Part shown: one piece after another, positions 41,819 through 51,275 of the stretch
Layout: each line of letters starts with the position of its first letter
How positions within the stretch are numbered: position 1 is the first letter of the stretch
Assembly: GCA_050943315.1 (NCBI GenBank)
Contig: JBMNOY010000002.1
Coordinates: 30,525 to 94,524, forward strand
Reading direction: 5' to 3'
Source of the DNA: JBDKUD01 sp050943315
Lineage (GTDB): Bacteria; Bacillota; Syntrophomonadia; Syntrophomonadales; Syntrophomonadaceae
DNA: 64,000 nucleotides
Made by a program: the position numbers and the translations under genes
Notes under the pieces: model-generated
Told to the model about the DNA's origin: nothing
Databases searched by the model: none
What the model saw: the letters and a program-made list of their open reading frames with translations, nothing else

Positions 41819-44533
41819 ATGACCAAAGCATTATGGTGTCAAAAATCAGTAGACCAGGTTGTTGCGTTAGTGGCAAGTGATTTAGAGAATGGCCTGAGTC
41901 ATGCTGAAGTGAAAAAGCGCCAGGCACAATACCCCAATAAGCTGATAGCGGCTCCGCCAAAAAGTCCTTTGCTGATGTTTTTGAGCCAATTCACTGACAC
42001 TATGGTTCTGGTCCTGCTGGGGGCAACAGTTATTTCCGGTTTAGTAGGAGCAATGGTGGATGCGGTAACAATTATGGCGATAGTGGTTATAAATGCCATA
42101 CTGGGGTTTATCCAGGAGTATCGAGCAGAAAAGTCACTCGAAGAAATTAAAAAACTCGCATCATCTTCAGCCCAGGTAATCCGCGAAGGAAAACGAATTA
42201 AAATTCCTTCAGAAGAATTGGTACCCGGAGATATAGTGCTTTTGGAGGCAGGGGATAAAGTTCCGGCGGATATAAGGTTAATAGAGTCCTTTGCCCTGGA
42301 AGCTGATGAAGCCTCTCTTACCGGCGAATCAGTTCCGGTCGAAAAGGATGCTTACCGGCAATTGAGCGAGAATACCCTTTTGGCTGAGCAAAGCAATATG
42401 GTTTTTATGGGTACAACCATAACCAGGGGAAGAGGAAAAGGAATTGCAGTTGCTACCGGCATGAACACAGTTATGGGGGAAATAACCGATATGCTCAAGG
42501 ATGCCGGAGGTGACATGACCCCCCTGCAAAAAAGGCTGGACCAGTTAGGTAAAATTTTAATTGTCGTTTGTCTGACAGTATGTGCTCTGGTTGCAATCCT
42601 GGGTATTTACCGGGGAGAAGATACATTGACCATGCTGCTGGCAGGAATTAGCCTGGCCGTGGCAGCCATACCGGAAGGGCTTCCGGCCATTGTTACCGTG
42701 GTTTTAGCCCTGGGAGTGCAAAGAATGGCCCGCAAAAATGCCATTGTTAGAAAACTACCGGCAGTAGAAACCCTGGGGTGCACAACCGTGGTATGTTCTG
42801 ATAAGACGGGAACTCTTACACAAAATCAAATGACGGTAAAAAAAGTGGCCTCACTAACGGACACGTTAAATGTTTCGGGTGAGGGGTATAACCCATCAGG
42901 GAAATTCTGGCGGGGAAGCCAGGAGATAAACCCCCTGCATTATGAAGAATTATCATTAATAATAGAGATTGCCGCCAACTGCAATAATTCTGCTGTAGAA
43001 AAGATCGGGCGTAACTATGAAGTTCAGGGTGATCCCACCGAAGGAGCCTTACAGGTTATGGCTGCCAAGGCAGGCAGCATAACTCCCCTAAGGCGGATCA
43101 GAGAAATACCTTTTGATTCCGAAAGGAAAAGAATGAGCGTAGTAGTGGAAAAAAACGGCCAGTACTATGTATACATGAAAGGGGCACTGGAAGTAGTTCT
43201 TGAATCATGCAGTCATATAAGTAAAAACAATCGTCGGGAAAAGCTCGATAAGGAGCACCGGCAGACAGTGTTGCAATTACAAGAGGACTGGGCATCAGAA
43301 GCCTTACGAGTTCTGGGCTTTGCCTGGAAACAGCTGACTCTGGAACAGGCCAAAAACTATAGTGAAGAGCAACTGGAATCCGGCCTTAACCTGGTAGGCA
43401 TGTGCGGAATGATTGATCCTCCTCGGGCCGGTGTTCGTGATTCGGTACAACAGTGTATACAGGCAGGTATTATTCCCATAATGATTACCGGCGACCACCC
43501 GGTTACAGCCAGGGTTATTGCCCGGGAGTTGGGCATAAGCTCGTTTGAAGAAGTTATCACCGGAAATGATATTGATAAACTTAAGGATAATGAACTATAT
43601 CAGCGGGCGGTTAAACTCAGGGTATTCGCCCGGGTCACACCGCAACATAAAAACCGTATTGTAACCGTGTTGAAAGACCACGGGCAGGTGGTAGCTATGA
43701 CCGGTGACGGAGTTAACGATGCTCCGGCAGTTAAAGCAGCCGATATCGGTATAGCTATGGGGGTGACTGGTACTGAAGTTACTCGCGAAGCTTCGGCAAT
43801 GGTTCTGGCCGATGATAACTTCTCTACCATTATTAGCGCAGTTTATGAAGGACGCGCTATTTATGATAACATTCGGAAATTCGTCCGCTATCTGCTAGGA
43901 TGTAATATAGGCGAGGTTCTGGTAATGTTCTTGGCCTCTCTTTTGGGTATGCCGCTGCCATTATTACCCATACAAATTTTATGGATTAATCTGGTTACTG
44001 ATGGATTGCCAGCCATGGCTCTGGGTTTGGAACCCCCTGAACCGGGCATAATGAAACGAAAGCCCCGCGCCCGGGATGAAGGTATCTTCGCTCATAGATT
44101 AGGATTAGTGGTTTTCAGCCGCGGACTGTATATTTCCATAATTACCATAGCTACCTTCACCATTGGGCTTGTCTACGGACGACTGCAGGGTACAGAGGGC
44201 CTTGCTCTGGCCAGGACAATGGCTTTTACAACACTGGTTTTTGCGCAGCTCTTTTATGTATTTGACTGCCGGTCGGAAAGATATTCACCTTTTGAATTAG
44301 GATTTTTTAAAAATACGTTTTTAATCGGAGCAGTATCCTGCTCCATAGTGATGCAGCTAATGGTAATTTATGTTCCTGTTCTGCAAAATATTTTTAAGAC
44401 TGTTCCTTTACAGGGTTGGGAATGGATAATAATCCTAACGGCATCGGGAATTAAGTTTATATGGAAGGCGTTTTTGTATACCTGGCAAAGACTTTTCGCA
44501 TACCGCAAAGATTATGTTAAAATTAATGTTTAG
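41819..44533 (+). CDS. Calcium-transporting P-type ATPase (type IIA)
   Basis: SERCA-like pump that exports Ca2+ using ATP. The 904 residues show the actuator TGES (SLTGESVPV), the phosphorylation motif SDKTGTLTQNQM, the hinge MTGDGVNDAPAVKAADIGIAMG, and the ion site PEGLPAIVTVVLALG in M4 with NIGEVLVMFLASLLGMPLPL and ILWINLVTDGLPAMALG in M5-M6. Ten membrane segments fit. The position before the yicC-remA-gmk series parallels Bacillus yloB. It is preceded by a terminator and followed closely by dapF. Confidence 0.94.
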   Translation: MTKALWCQKSVDQVVALVASDLENGLSHAEVKKRQAQYPNKLIAAPPKSPLLMFLSQFTDTMVLVLLGATVISGLVGAMVDAVTIMAIVVINAILGFIQEYRAEKSLEEIKKLASSSAQVIREGKRIKIPSEELVPGDIVLLEAGDKVPADIRLIESFALEADEASLTGESVPVEKDAYRQLSENTLLAEQSNMVFMGTTITRGRGKGIAVATGMNTVMGEITDMLKDAGGDMTPLQKRLDQLGKILIVVCLTVCALVAILGIYRGEDTLTMLLAGISLAVAAIPEGLPAIVTVVLALGVQRMARKNAIVRKLPAVETLGCTTVVCSDKTGTLTQNQMTVKKVASLTDTLNVSGEGYNPSGKFWRGSQEINPLHYEELSLIIEIAANCNNSAVEKIGRNYEVQGDPTEGALQVMAAKAGSITPLRRIREIPFDSERKRMSVVVEKNGQYYVYMKGALEVVLESCSHISKNNRREKLDKEHRQTVLQLQEDWASEALRVLGFAWKQLTLEQAKNYSEEQLESGLNLVGMCGMIDPPRAGVRDSVQQCIQAGIIPIMITGDHPVTARVIARELGISSFEEVITGNDIDKLKDNELYQRAVKLRVFARVTPQHKNRIVTVLKDHGQVVAMTGDGVNDAPAVKAADIGIAMGVTGTEVTREASAMVLADDNFSTIISAVYEGRAIYDNIRKFVRYLLGCNIGEVLVMFLASLLGMPLPLLPIQILWINLVTDGLPAMALGLEPPEPGIMKRKPRARDEGIFAHRLGLVVFSRGLYISIITIATFTIGLVYGRLQGTEGLALARTMAFTTLVFAQLFYVFDCRSERYSPFELGFFKNTFLIGAVSCSIVMQLMVIYVPVLQNIFKTVPLQGWEWIIILTASGIKFIWKAFLYTWQRLFAYRKDYVKINV

Positions 44534-44611
44534 CAGGAGATTTGTATCCCCATATCGATAGAAACACCTGATTTTAGGTTATATGAAAAATATGTAGGCA
44601 GGGGGAAGTAC

Positions 44612-45445
44612 ATGAAATTTGTTAAAATGCATGGTCTGGGTAATGATTTTGTGGTTGTGGAATCACCATGCTGGGACAATGCTGATCTGCTGCAAAAGCA
44701 TGCCCGTTCATTATGTAACAGGAACTTTGGAATTGGCGCAGACGGTGTGCTGGTTATTGGCAAGGATACAGAAGCAGACATATTCATGCGTATTTTCAAC
44801 TCCGATGGTTCAGAAGCGGAAATGTGCGGTAATGGGATACGGTGTGCAGCCAGATATGCTTTCGAACGAAACCTGATAAAACATAATAAACTTATGGTGC
44901 GCACTCTGGCTGGGATTAGATGTCCCGAAATTCTTTGCGCCGGCGATAACATAAAAGCGGTAAAAGTTGATATGGGCGAACCAGTCCTGGATTGCTCTTT
45001 AATACCTATGAAGTGTGATCATGGCAATATTAAGGTAAAAGTAACTGCTGCCGGCAGAGATTTTGTAATTACTGGTGTATCAATGGGCAATCCGCATTGC
45101 GTGGTGCTAGTTGACAGCATAGACCAGGTCCCGGTTCAGCTTTGGGGACCGCAGCTGGAAAACCATGAGATTTTCCCGGCCCGTTCAAATGTCGAATTTG
45201 TTCAGGTAATTAACAGGAATGAAGTAGTCCTCAGGGTTTGGGAACGAGGTGCCGGTGTTACCCTGGCCTGCGGAACCGGAGCCTGCGCTGGTTTGGTGGC
45301 CTGTGTTTTAAATGGGGTCACAGAAAGGGAAGCCGTAGTTCACTTGACTGGCGGCGACCTTTTGGTCAGCTGGAATGAGTCTGACAACCATGTTTATATG
45401 ACCGGTCCGGCTGAAGAAGTTTTTAGTGGAGATATTGCGCTATAA
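44612..45445 (+). CDS. dapF: Diaminopimelate epimerase
   Basis: Converts LL- to meso-diaminopimelate by a two-cysteine mechanism without cofactor. The 277 residues contain both active-site cysteines, in EMCGNGIRCAARY and LACGTGACAG, and the start KFVKMHGLGNDFVVVE. The ATG follows GCAGGGGGAAGTAC. It is paired with dapL 53 bases downstream, so the last two steps of the aminotransferase DAP pathway are adjacent. Confidence 0.97.
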   Translation: MKFVKMHGLGNDFVVVESPCWDNADLLQKHARSLCNRNFGIGADGVLVIGKDTEADIFMRIFNSDGSEAEMCGNGIRCAARYAFERNLIKHNKLMVRTLAGIRCPEILCAGDNIKAVKVDMGEPVLDCSLIPMKCDHGNIKVKVTAAGRDFVITGVSMGNPHCVVLVDSIDQVPVQLWGPQLENHEIFPARSNVEFVQVINRNEVVLRVWERGAGVTLACGTGACAGLVACVLNGVTEREAVVHLTGGDLLVSWNESDNHVYMTGPAEEVFSGDIAL

Positions 45446-45498
45446 GGAAATATTCTGTAGGCAGCCAGCCTTAAATTTTATAATTAGGAGGTATTTTT

Positions 45499-46674
45499 AT
45501 GATAATAGAAAGCAAAGCTATGCAAAGCCTGCCACCCTACCTGTTTGCCCGTATCGAGCAAAAAATTGCTGATGCACGGGACAAGGGTATTGATATAATC
45601 AGCCTGGGAATAGGTGATCCGGATTTACCTACCCCCAAAAGAATAATTGATAGAATGGCCCAGGCCATTTATGACAGTGCCAATCATCAGTACCCCAGTT
45701 CTGTAGGACTATTAGAGTTCCGGCAGGCGGTTGCCAACTGGTACCGATCCCGATTTAACGTAGAACTGGATCCTAAAACAGAAATAGTTTCTTTGCTGGG
45801 ATCTAAAGAAGGAATAGCCCATATTTCTTTTAGCTATCTGGACCCGGGTGATATTAATCTGGTTCCTGATCCCGGTTATCCGGTATATAGTATTGGTACT
45901 CTCCTGGCAGGCGGAGAATCATACATAATGCCCCTTAAGGAAGAAAATAAATTTCTGCCGGCGTTGGAAGATATTCCGCAGGATGTCGCTAAGAAGGCTA
46001 AGCTTATGTTTATAAACTACCCTAACAATCCTACTGGAGCTGTAGCTGATATAAGCTTCTTTGAAAAGGTAGTGGAGTTTGCACGTACTTATGATATTCT
46101 CGTTTGCCACGATGCACCTTACTCAGAGATAGCCTACGACGGTGTTAAGCCGCCAAGTTTTCTCCAGGCCGAAGGAGCAGCAGAGGTCGGCATAGAATTC
46201 CATTCCCTTTCAAAAACTTATAACATGACCGGATGGAGGCTTGGCTGGGCGGCTGGAAATAAAAACGCCGTGGAGGTTTTGGGCAGATTTAAGTCCAATG
46301 TTGATTCCGGTGTTTTCCAGGCTATTCAATATGCCGGAATTGAAGCCCTGGAAGGGCCACAGGATTGTGTAGAGCAGATGCGGCAGGTTTATCAGGAACG
46401 CCGTGATATAGCTGCGGCTGGATTAGCCAAAATGGGATGGAAGGTTAATCCCCCGCAGGGAAGTTTTTATTTCTGGATTCCGGTTCCCAAAAACTATACT
46501 TCCGCATCCTTTTGTGAAGCCGTCTTAGAAAAAGCCGGGGTTGTACTTACACCGGGAAATGGCTATGGAGATTATGGAGAAGGATATGTACGGATTGCTC
46601 TGACCGTAGATAAGCAGAGAATGATAGAAGCTTTTGATAGGATGGAGAAAGCCTTCGGAAAGGTAGAGTTTTAA
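45499..46674 (+). CDS. dapL: LL-diaminopimelate aminotransferase
   Basis: PLP enzyme of fold type I that transfers an amino group from glutamate directly to tetrahydrodipicolinate, bypassing the succinyl and acetyl routes. The 391 residues have the PLP lysine in HSLSKTYNMTGWRLGWAAGN, SLGIGDPDLPTP near the start and FINYPNNPTGAVA. The ATG has TTAGGAGGTATTTTT upstream. General aminotransferases look similar, but the placement next to dapF and the full length strongly favour DapL. Confidence 0.92.
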   Translation: MIIESKAMQSLPPYLFARIEQKIADARDKGIDIISLGIGDPDLPTPKRIIDRMAQAIYDSANHQYPSSVGLLEFRQAVANWYRSRFNVELDPKTEIVSLLGSKEGIAHISFSYLDPGDINLVPDPGYPVYSIGTLLAGGESYIMPLKEENKFLPALEDIPQDVAKKAKLMFINYPNNPTGAVADISFFEKVVEFARTYDILVCHDAPYSEIAYDGVKPPSFLQAEGAAEVGIEFHSLSKTYNMTGWRLGWAAGNKNAVEVLGRFKSNVDSGVFQAIQYAGIEALEGPQDCVEQMRQVYQERRDIAAAGLAKMGWKVNPPQGSFYFWIPVPKNYTSASFCEAVLEKAGVVLTPGNGYGDYGEGYVRIALTVDKQRMIEAFDRMEKAFGKVEF

Positions 46675-46677
46675 AAG

Positions 46678-47556
46678 ATGGTAAAAAGTATGACTGGTTT
46701 TGGCCGTGGACAGATTAGTGCCATGGGCTATCAAATTACCTGTGAAATTAGGGGCGTTAATCACCGCTTTTTTGATGCCTATATTAAAATGCCACGTCGT
46801 TACAGTGTTCTAGAGGAACGTATTAAAGAACTGGCTAAAAAATATATTACCCGGGGCCGTATAGAAATCAGCATTAACATTGAGAAAACAGAAGAATCGC
46901 GGAGAACGATCAAGGTTGACAATGAATTGGTTATAGCTTATTATAAATCTTTGAAGGAATTAGCAGATAAACTAAATATTTCACCTGATATCAAGATAAT
47001 TGATTTATTTAGGCTCCCAGATGCGTTTTCTCTGGAAGATATAGAAGAAGATATCAATGTGGTTGGGCAAGTAATGGAGGAATCGTTGCTCACTGCTTTT
47101 CAAGGATTTGATAATATGCGCATCAGAGAAGGCCAAAATATAAGTACTGATATTATTGAGAGAAACCATTTAATTGCTTCCATGGTAGATCAGTTGGAAG
47201 CCAGATCGCCTGTAGTAGCTCACGAGCACCAGGAAAAACTTCGCAAACGGTTACTGGAATTTGTGCCTTTGGAATCGTTGGATGAGAACAGGATAATTCA
47301 GGAAGCAGCTATGTTTGCTGACAAAGCTAACGTTACAGAGGAAATAGTTAGATTAAAAAGTCATGTTAAACAGCTTGATGAGCTTTTGCGAACAGGGCAA
47401 GCAGTGGGCCGCAAATGCGATTTTCTGGTACAGGAAATGTTTAGGGAAATCAATACAATAGCTTCCAAGGCCAATGATCTGGCAATGAGTCAGGTTGTTA
47501 TCGATGCCAAGGCAGAGCTGGAGAAAATAAGGGAACAGTTACAGAATATTGAATAG
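46678..47556 (+). CDS. yicC: YicC/YloC-family endoribonuclease
   Basis: Conserved RNase family whose E. coli and Bacillus members cleave RNA. The 292 residues begin with the hallmark KSMTGFGRG and contain EIRGVNHRFFDAYIKMPRR and the C-terminal DUF1732 region (FLVQEMFREINTIASKANDLAMS). The ATG starts 3 bases after the dapL stop. It heads the yicC-remA-gmk-rpoZ-coaBC series known from Bacillus as yloC-ylzA-gmk-yloH-yloI. Confidence 0.93.
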   Translation: MVKSMTGFGRGQISAMGYQITCEIRGVNHRFFDAYIKMPRRYSVLEERIKELAKKYITRGRIEISINIEKTEESRRTIKVDNELVIAYYKSLKELADKLNISPDIKIIDLFRLPDAFSLEDIEEDINVVGQVMEESLLTAFQGFDNMRIREGQNISTDIIERNHLIASMVDQLEARSPVVAHEHQEKLRKRLLEFVPLESLDENRIIQEAAMFADKANVTEEIVRLKSHVKQLDELLRTGQAVGRKCDFLVQEMFREINTIASKANDLAMSQVVIDAKAELEKIREQLQNIE

Positions 47557-47569
47557 GCCAGGAGGTGAA

Positions 47570-47585
47570 TCCGGTTTAATCCGGA
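47570..47585 (+). promoter_or_regulatory. Small hairpin between ribosome site and start of remA
   Basis: TCCGG (47570-47574) pairs with CCGGA (47581-47585), loop TTTAAT. The strong Shine-Dalgarno AGGAGGTGA ends 21 bases before the ATG, too far for normal use. Folding of this hairpin would bring the two together. Confidence 0.45.
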
Positions 47586-47589
47586 AATA

Positions 47590-47853
47590 ATGGACATTAA
47601 ACTAGTAAATATAGGCTTTGGTAATATAGTAGCAGCTAATCGCATAGTAGCCATTGTCAGTCCTGAATCAGCACCAATAAAAAGAATAATCCAGGAAGCA
47701 CGGGAAAAAGGTATACTCATTGATGCTACCTATGGAAGACGAACCCGGGCAGTCATAATTGTAGACAGCGGCCACGTGGTGCTGTCCGCAGTTCAGCCCG
47801 AAACGGTAGCCAACCGTTTGACAGCCAAAGATAATATTACTGAGGAAGTGTAA
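47590..47853 (+). CDS. remA: RemA-family extracellular matrix regulator (DUF370)
   Basis: DNA-binding activator of biofilm matrix and osmoprotection genes in Bacillus. The 87 residues match the family from the first residue (MDIKLVNIGFGNIVAANRI) through SPESAPIKRIIQEAREKG and DATYGRRTRAVI. The ATG at 47590 is fixed by homology, and an in-frame stop lies just upstream. The strong ribosome site is unusually distant, with a hairpin in between. Followed by gmk. Confidence 0.95.
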   Translation: MDIKLVNIGFGNIVAANRIVAIVSPESAPIKRIIQEAREKGILIDATYGRRTRAVIIVDSGHVVLSAVQPETVANRLTAKDNITEEV

Positions 47854-47877
47854 CTCATCATTAAAGGTGAGAAAGTT

Positions 47878-48459
47878 ATGACCAGAAAAGGAATCTTATT
47901 TGTAATATCTGGTCCATCAGGTGTTGGTAAAGGAACTATCAAAGATGCGGTACTGGAAAGAATAAAGGACATAAGATTATCCATTTCAGTAACTACCCGG
48001 GCACCCCGGCAGGGTGAAATAAATGGACGGGAATATTTTTTTATTGACCATAAAGAATTTCAGGATTTGATAGATAAAGACCAGTTACTGGAATGGGCTA
48101 ATGTATACTCCAATAGGTATGGTACACCAAGATCGTTTGTTATGGAAAACCTTGAAAAAGGTCAGGATGTATTACTGGAGATTGATATACAAGGAGCTCT
48201 CCAGGTAAAAAGAAGTATGCCAGAGGGAGTTTTTATTTTTATTGCCCCGCCCAGTATTGAGGAATTACAGGCACGCTTATATGGCCGCAACAAAGATTCT
48301 AAGGAGAGTATCCTGGAAAGGCTGGCAGCTTACCAGCAAGAAATGGAACATATGAAGTACTATGATTATGTAGTAGTGAACGATGTGGTGGCAACAGCTG
48401 CTGACCAGGTTGAGGCCATTATTATTGCAGAACGCTGTAAATTTAAGAATATGAGGTGA
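47878..48459 (+). CDS. gmk: Guanylate kinase
   Basis: Phosphorylates GMP to GDP with ATP. The 193 residues have the P-loop SGPSGVGKGT at 11-20, the GMP-binding TTRAPRQGEINGREYFFID block and LLEIDIQGALQVK. The ATG follows AAAGGTGAGAAAGTT. rpoZ starts 5 bases after its stop, as in most Firmicutes. Confidence 0.97.
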   Translation: MTRKGILFVISGPSGVGKGTIKDAVLERIKDIRLSISVTTRAPRQGEINGREYFFIDHKEFQDLIDKDQLLEWANVYSNRYGTPRSFVMENLEKGQDVLLEIDIQGALQVKRSMPEGVFIFIAPPSIEELQARLYGRNKDSKESILERLAAYQQEMEHMKYYDYVVVNDVVATAADQVEAIIIAERCKFKNMR

Positions 48460-48464
48460 TCTAA

Positions 48465-48662
48465 TTGATTCCACCTTCCACTAGAGAATTATTAAAAATA
48501 GGCAATAGCAAGTATGCAGTGGTTGTTGCAGTTGCTAAAAGAGCCCGGGTACTTTCCGAACAAAAGAAAAACGACGAAAATTTTCGCGTTTCTAGTATGG
48601 TAACCGAGGCTCTGGATGATGTTTGTACCGGAAAAGTAGAGATTTCTTACAAGAAGGGATAG
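48465..48662 (+). CDS. rpoZ: RNA polymerase omega subunit
   Basis: Small assembly subunit of RNA polymerase. The TTG start is supported by GAGGTGATCTAA and by family alignment: IPPSTRELLKIGNSKYAVV then VAVAKRARVLSEQKK. 65 residues is normal for Gram-positive omega. Directly follows gmk. Confidence 0.93.
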   Translation: MIPPSTRELLKIGNSKYAVVVAVAKRARVLSEQKKNDENFRVSSMVTEALDDVCTGKVEISYKKG

Positions 48663-48682
48663 GCGGCTTAAGGAGGCATTTA

Positions 48683-49879
48683 ATGGCTAAAACCGTTGGA
48701 GTCGGCATTACCGGTGGTATAGCTTCTTATAAGATTGCTGATCTGGTAAGCAGACTTAAAAAGGATAACATTGATGTTATTGTAATTATGACTGAAAATG
48801 CTACCCGATTCATTACTCCACTTACATTCAAAACCCTTTCCGATCATGAGGTATTAACTGATTTATGGAGCCAATCGCAGGAATATAAGGTCCAACACAT
48901 AGGCGTTGCGGAACAGTTGGATTTATTGGTAATAGCACCCGCTACGGCAAACTTTATTGCCAAAATGGCCAACGGTATAGCCGATGACCTTTTATCAACT
49001 GTTGCCGTAGCTAATACTGCTCCTGTTTTAGTTGTACCAGCGATGAACGATAACATGTATAAGAACCCTGTGGTCCAGGATAATATTAGAAAACTGCAGA
49101 AATATGGCTGCCACTTTTTAGAACCGGGAGTAGGCAATCTGGCCTGCGGAACGAGCGGAAAGGGAAGACTTCCCGAGATTGATATTATTTATGAACAGAT
49201 TTTAAGATTATTGTTTCCCCAAAATGACCTTAAAGGTAAACGGTTAATGGTCAACGCCGGCAGTACCTGTGAGGATATTGACCCGGTCAGATTCATTACC
49301 AACCGGGGGACAGGCAAAATGGGTTTTGCTATTGCCGAAGAGGCATGTTTGCGGGGAGCTGAGGTTATACTTGTCTCCGGCCGCACCAACCTGGAACCTC
49401 CTAAAGGGGTTGAGTTTGTAGAGGTATGGAGTGCCCAGGAAATGTGTGATACCATGCTGAAATACCAGCCGGGTTGTGACATTATAATTGGCGCAGCAGC
49501 AGTTGGAGATTTTAGGATTGCTTCGGTTGCCAACCAAAAAATCAAGAAAACCGGTGACGGTGAACAAAAATTAATTCTTGAATTAGTAAGTAATCCGGAC
49601 ATTTTAAAAGAGCTGGGGAAAAATAAGCAGCCCAATCAAATCATGGTTGGCTTTGCTGCCGAAACTGAAAATGTTTTGGAAAACGCTCAAAAGAAACTGG
49701 CTAGCAAAAACCTGGATTTTATAGTCGCTAATGATGTAACTATGGAAGGTGCGGGTTTTGCAACTGATACTAATATTGTTACCCTTGTTAGCCGGAATGG
49801 AGATATTAATCCACTGCCTAAACTAAGTAAGAGAGAAGTAGCCGCTGCTATTATAGATAAGGTAGTAGAATTGTTATAA
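48683..49879 (+). CDS. coaBC: Bifunctional phosphopantothenoylcysteine decarboxylase/phosphopantothenate-cysteine ligase
   Basis: Two consecutive steps of coenzyme A synthesis. The start is the ATG at 48683 behind AAGGAGGCATTTA; the longer frame overlaps rpoZ and is not used. The 398 residues contain the flavin CoaC domain (GITGGIASYKIADLVSR, APATANFIAKMANGIADDLL) and the CoaB ligase domain (AGSTCEDIDPVRFITNRGTG, GFAAETEN). Confidence 0.96.
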   Translation: MAKTVGVGITGGIASYKIADLVSRLKKDNIDVIVIMTENATRFITPLTFKTLSDHEVLTDLWSQSQEYKVQHIGVAEQLDLLVIAPATANFIAKMANGIADDLLSTVAVANTAPVLVVPAMNDNMYKNPVVQDNIRKLQKYGCHFLEPGVGNLACGTSGKGRLPEIDIIYEQILRLLFPQNDLKGKRLMVNAGSTCEDIDPVRFITNRGTGKMGFAIAEEACLRGAEVILVSGRTNLEPPKGVEFVEVWSAQEMCDTMLKYQPGCDIIIGAAAVGDFRIASVANQKIKKTGDGEQKLILELVSNPDILKELGKNKQPNQIMVGFAAETENVLENAQKKLASKNLDFIVANDVTMEGAGFATDTNIVTLVSRNGDINPLPKLSKREVAAAIIDKVVELL

Positions 49880-49902
49880 TTACCTGATAGGAGATGAGTC
49901 GA

Positions 49903-51093
49903 TTGGCCAGAAGGCTTTTTACTTCAGAAGCAGTTACCGAAGGGCATCCAGATAAAATTGCTGACCAAATTTCTGATGCCATTCTTGACGCTATAATTGC
50001 GCAGGACCCTCTGGCAAGAGTAGCAGTGGAAACACTGGTTACTACTGGAATGGTTATGGTATCTGGAGAGATAACCACAGAGTGTTATGCAGATATTCCT
50101 AAAATTGTACGATCAACCATAAAAGAAATTGGTTATACCCGGGCTAAATATGGATTTGATTGCGACACCTGTGCAATACTGACTTCCCTTGACGAACAGT
50201 CCAGCGATATTGCCATGGGCGTTAATCAAGCCTACGAGAACAAAAAAGGTTATACCACCGGAGAAGAATTGGACCTTATTGGGGCTGGAGACCAGGGAAT
50301 GATGTTTGGTTATGCAACCAATGAAACGCCGGATTATATGCCTATGCCTATATCATTAGCTAATCGTCTGGCCAAAAGGTTAGCAGAAGTCCGTAAGAAA
50401 GAGGTACTGCCCTATCTTCGGCCTGATGGCAAAACTCAGGTTACCATTGAGTATATTGATGGCAAACCTACCCGGGTTGATACCATAGTTATATCAACAC
50501 AGCACCATCCCGAGGTAGATATAAATACCATCGAAAAAGACATAATTGAGCACGTTATAAAGAATGTGGTTCCTGCTGAAATGCTTGACCAAGATACTAA
50601 ATATTTTGTTAACCCTACAGGCAGGTTTGTTATTGGAGGTCCTCAGGGTGATTGTGGTTTAACGGGAAGGAAAATAATTGTAGATACGTACGGCGGCATG
50701 GCTCGTCATGGAGGCGGAGCCTTTTCCGGGAAGGATCCCACCAAAGTTGACCGCTCGGCAGCTTATGCAGCCCGTTATGTGGCCAAAAACCTGGTAGCGG
50801 CTGGAGTTGCAGATGCTTGTGAAATACAGTTGGCCTATGCCATTGGCGTTGCCCGCCCGGTTTCTATTATGGTGGATACATTCGGTACCAATAAGATCCC
50901 GGAGGAAAAAATCGAGGAATTGGTCAAGGCTAATTTTGATCTTCGGCCGGCAGCCATCATCAGAGACCTGGATCTCAGAAGGCCAATATTCAAAAAAACG
51001 GCTGCTTATGGACACTTTGGCCGCAATGACGAAGAATTTACCTGGGAAAAAACTGATAAGGCCGAGGCAATTAGAAAAATGGCGGGAATTTAA
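49903..51093 (+). CDS. metK: S-adenosylmethionine synthetase
   Basis: Makes SAM from methionine and ATP. The start is taken as TTG 49903, giving ARRLFTSEAVTEGHPDKIAD. The ATG at 49894 touches the ribosome site AGGAGATGA, which is well spaced for the TTG. The 396 residues contain GHPDKIADQISDA, GAGDQGMMFGYA and GGGAFSGKDPTKVDRSAAYAAR-type motifs. No SAM riboswitch is visible upstream; the gap to coaBC is only 23 bases, so it is co-transcribed. A terminator follows. Confidence 0.96.
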   Translation: MARRLFTSEAVTEGHPDKIADQISDAILDAIIAQDPLARVAVETLVTTGMVMVSGEITTECYADIPKIVRSTIKEIGYTRAKYGFDCDTCAILTSLDEQSSDIAMGVNQAYENKKGYTTGEELDLIGAGDQGMMFGYATNETPDYMPMPISLANRLAKRLAEVRKKEVLPYLRPDGKTQVTIEYIDGKPTRVDTIVISTQHHPEVDINTIEKDIIEHVIKNVVPAEMLDQDTKYFVNPTGRFVIGGPQGDCGLTGRKIIVDTYGGMARHGGGAFSGKDPTKVDRSAAYAARYVAKNLVAAGVADACEIQLAYAIGVARPVSIMVDTFGTNKIPEEKIEELVKANFDLRPAAIIRDLDLRRPIFKKTAAYGHFGRNDEEFTWEKTDKAEAIRKMAGI

Positions 51094-51135
51094 ACATAAA
51101 GGGATAGACAAAACCATACTTAAACATTAATGATA

Positions 51136-51159
51136 AAGGCGGGGTTTAATACCCGCCTT
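51136..51159 (+). terminator. Terminator after metK
   Basis: Perfect 8-base arms AAGGCGGG (51136-51143) and CCCGCCTT (51152-51159), 8-base loop, followed by ATTATTA. It separates the remA-metK group from priA. Confidence 0.75.
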
Positions 51160-51275
51160 ATTATTAGGAAGGTGCTACAACACGCTAAAGTCCGGTATAG
51201 CAAGACCATGACCTAGTGACTGTTATTGCACCTTCATAGCTAACATCAGGTAGAGGAGAGGATGGTGAAAAGAAT

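Noticed and set aside
49880..49902. Possible SAM riboswitch before metK
   Set aside because: Only 23 bases separate coaBC from metK, too short for an S-box or other SAM riboswitch.
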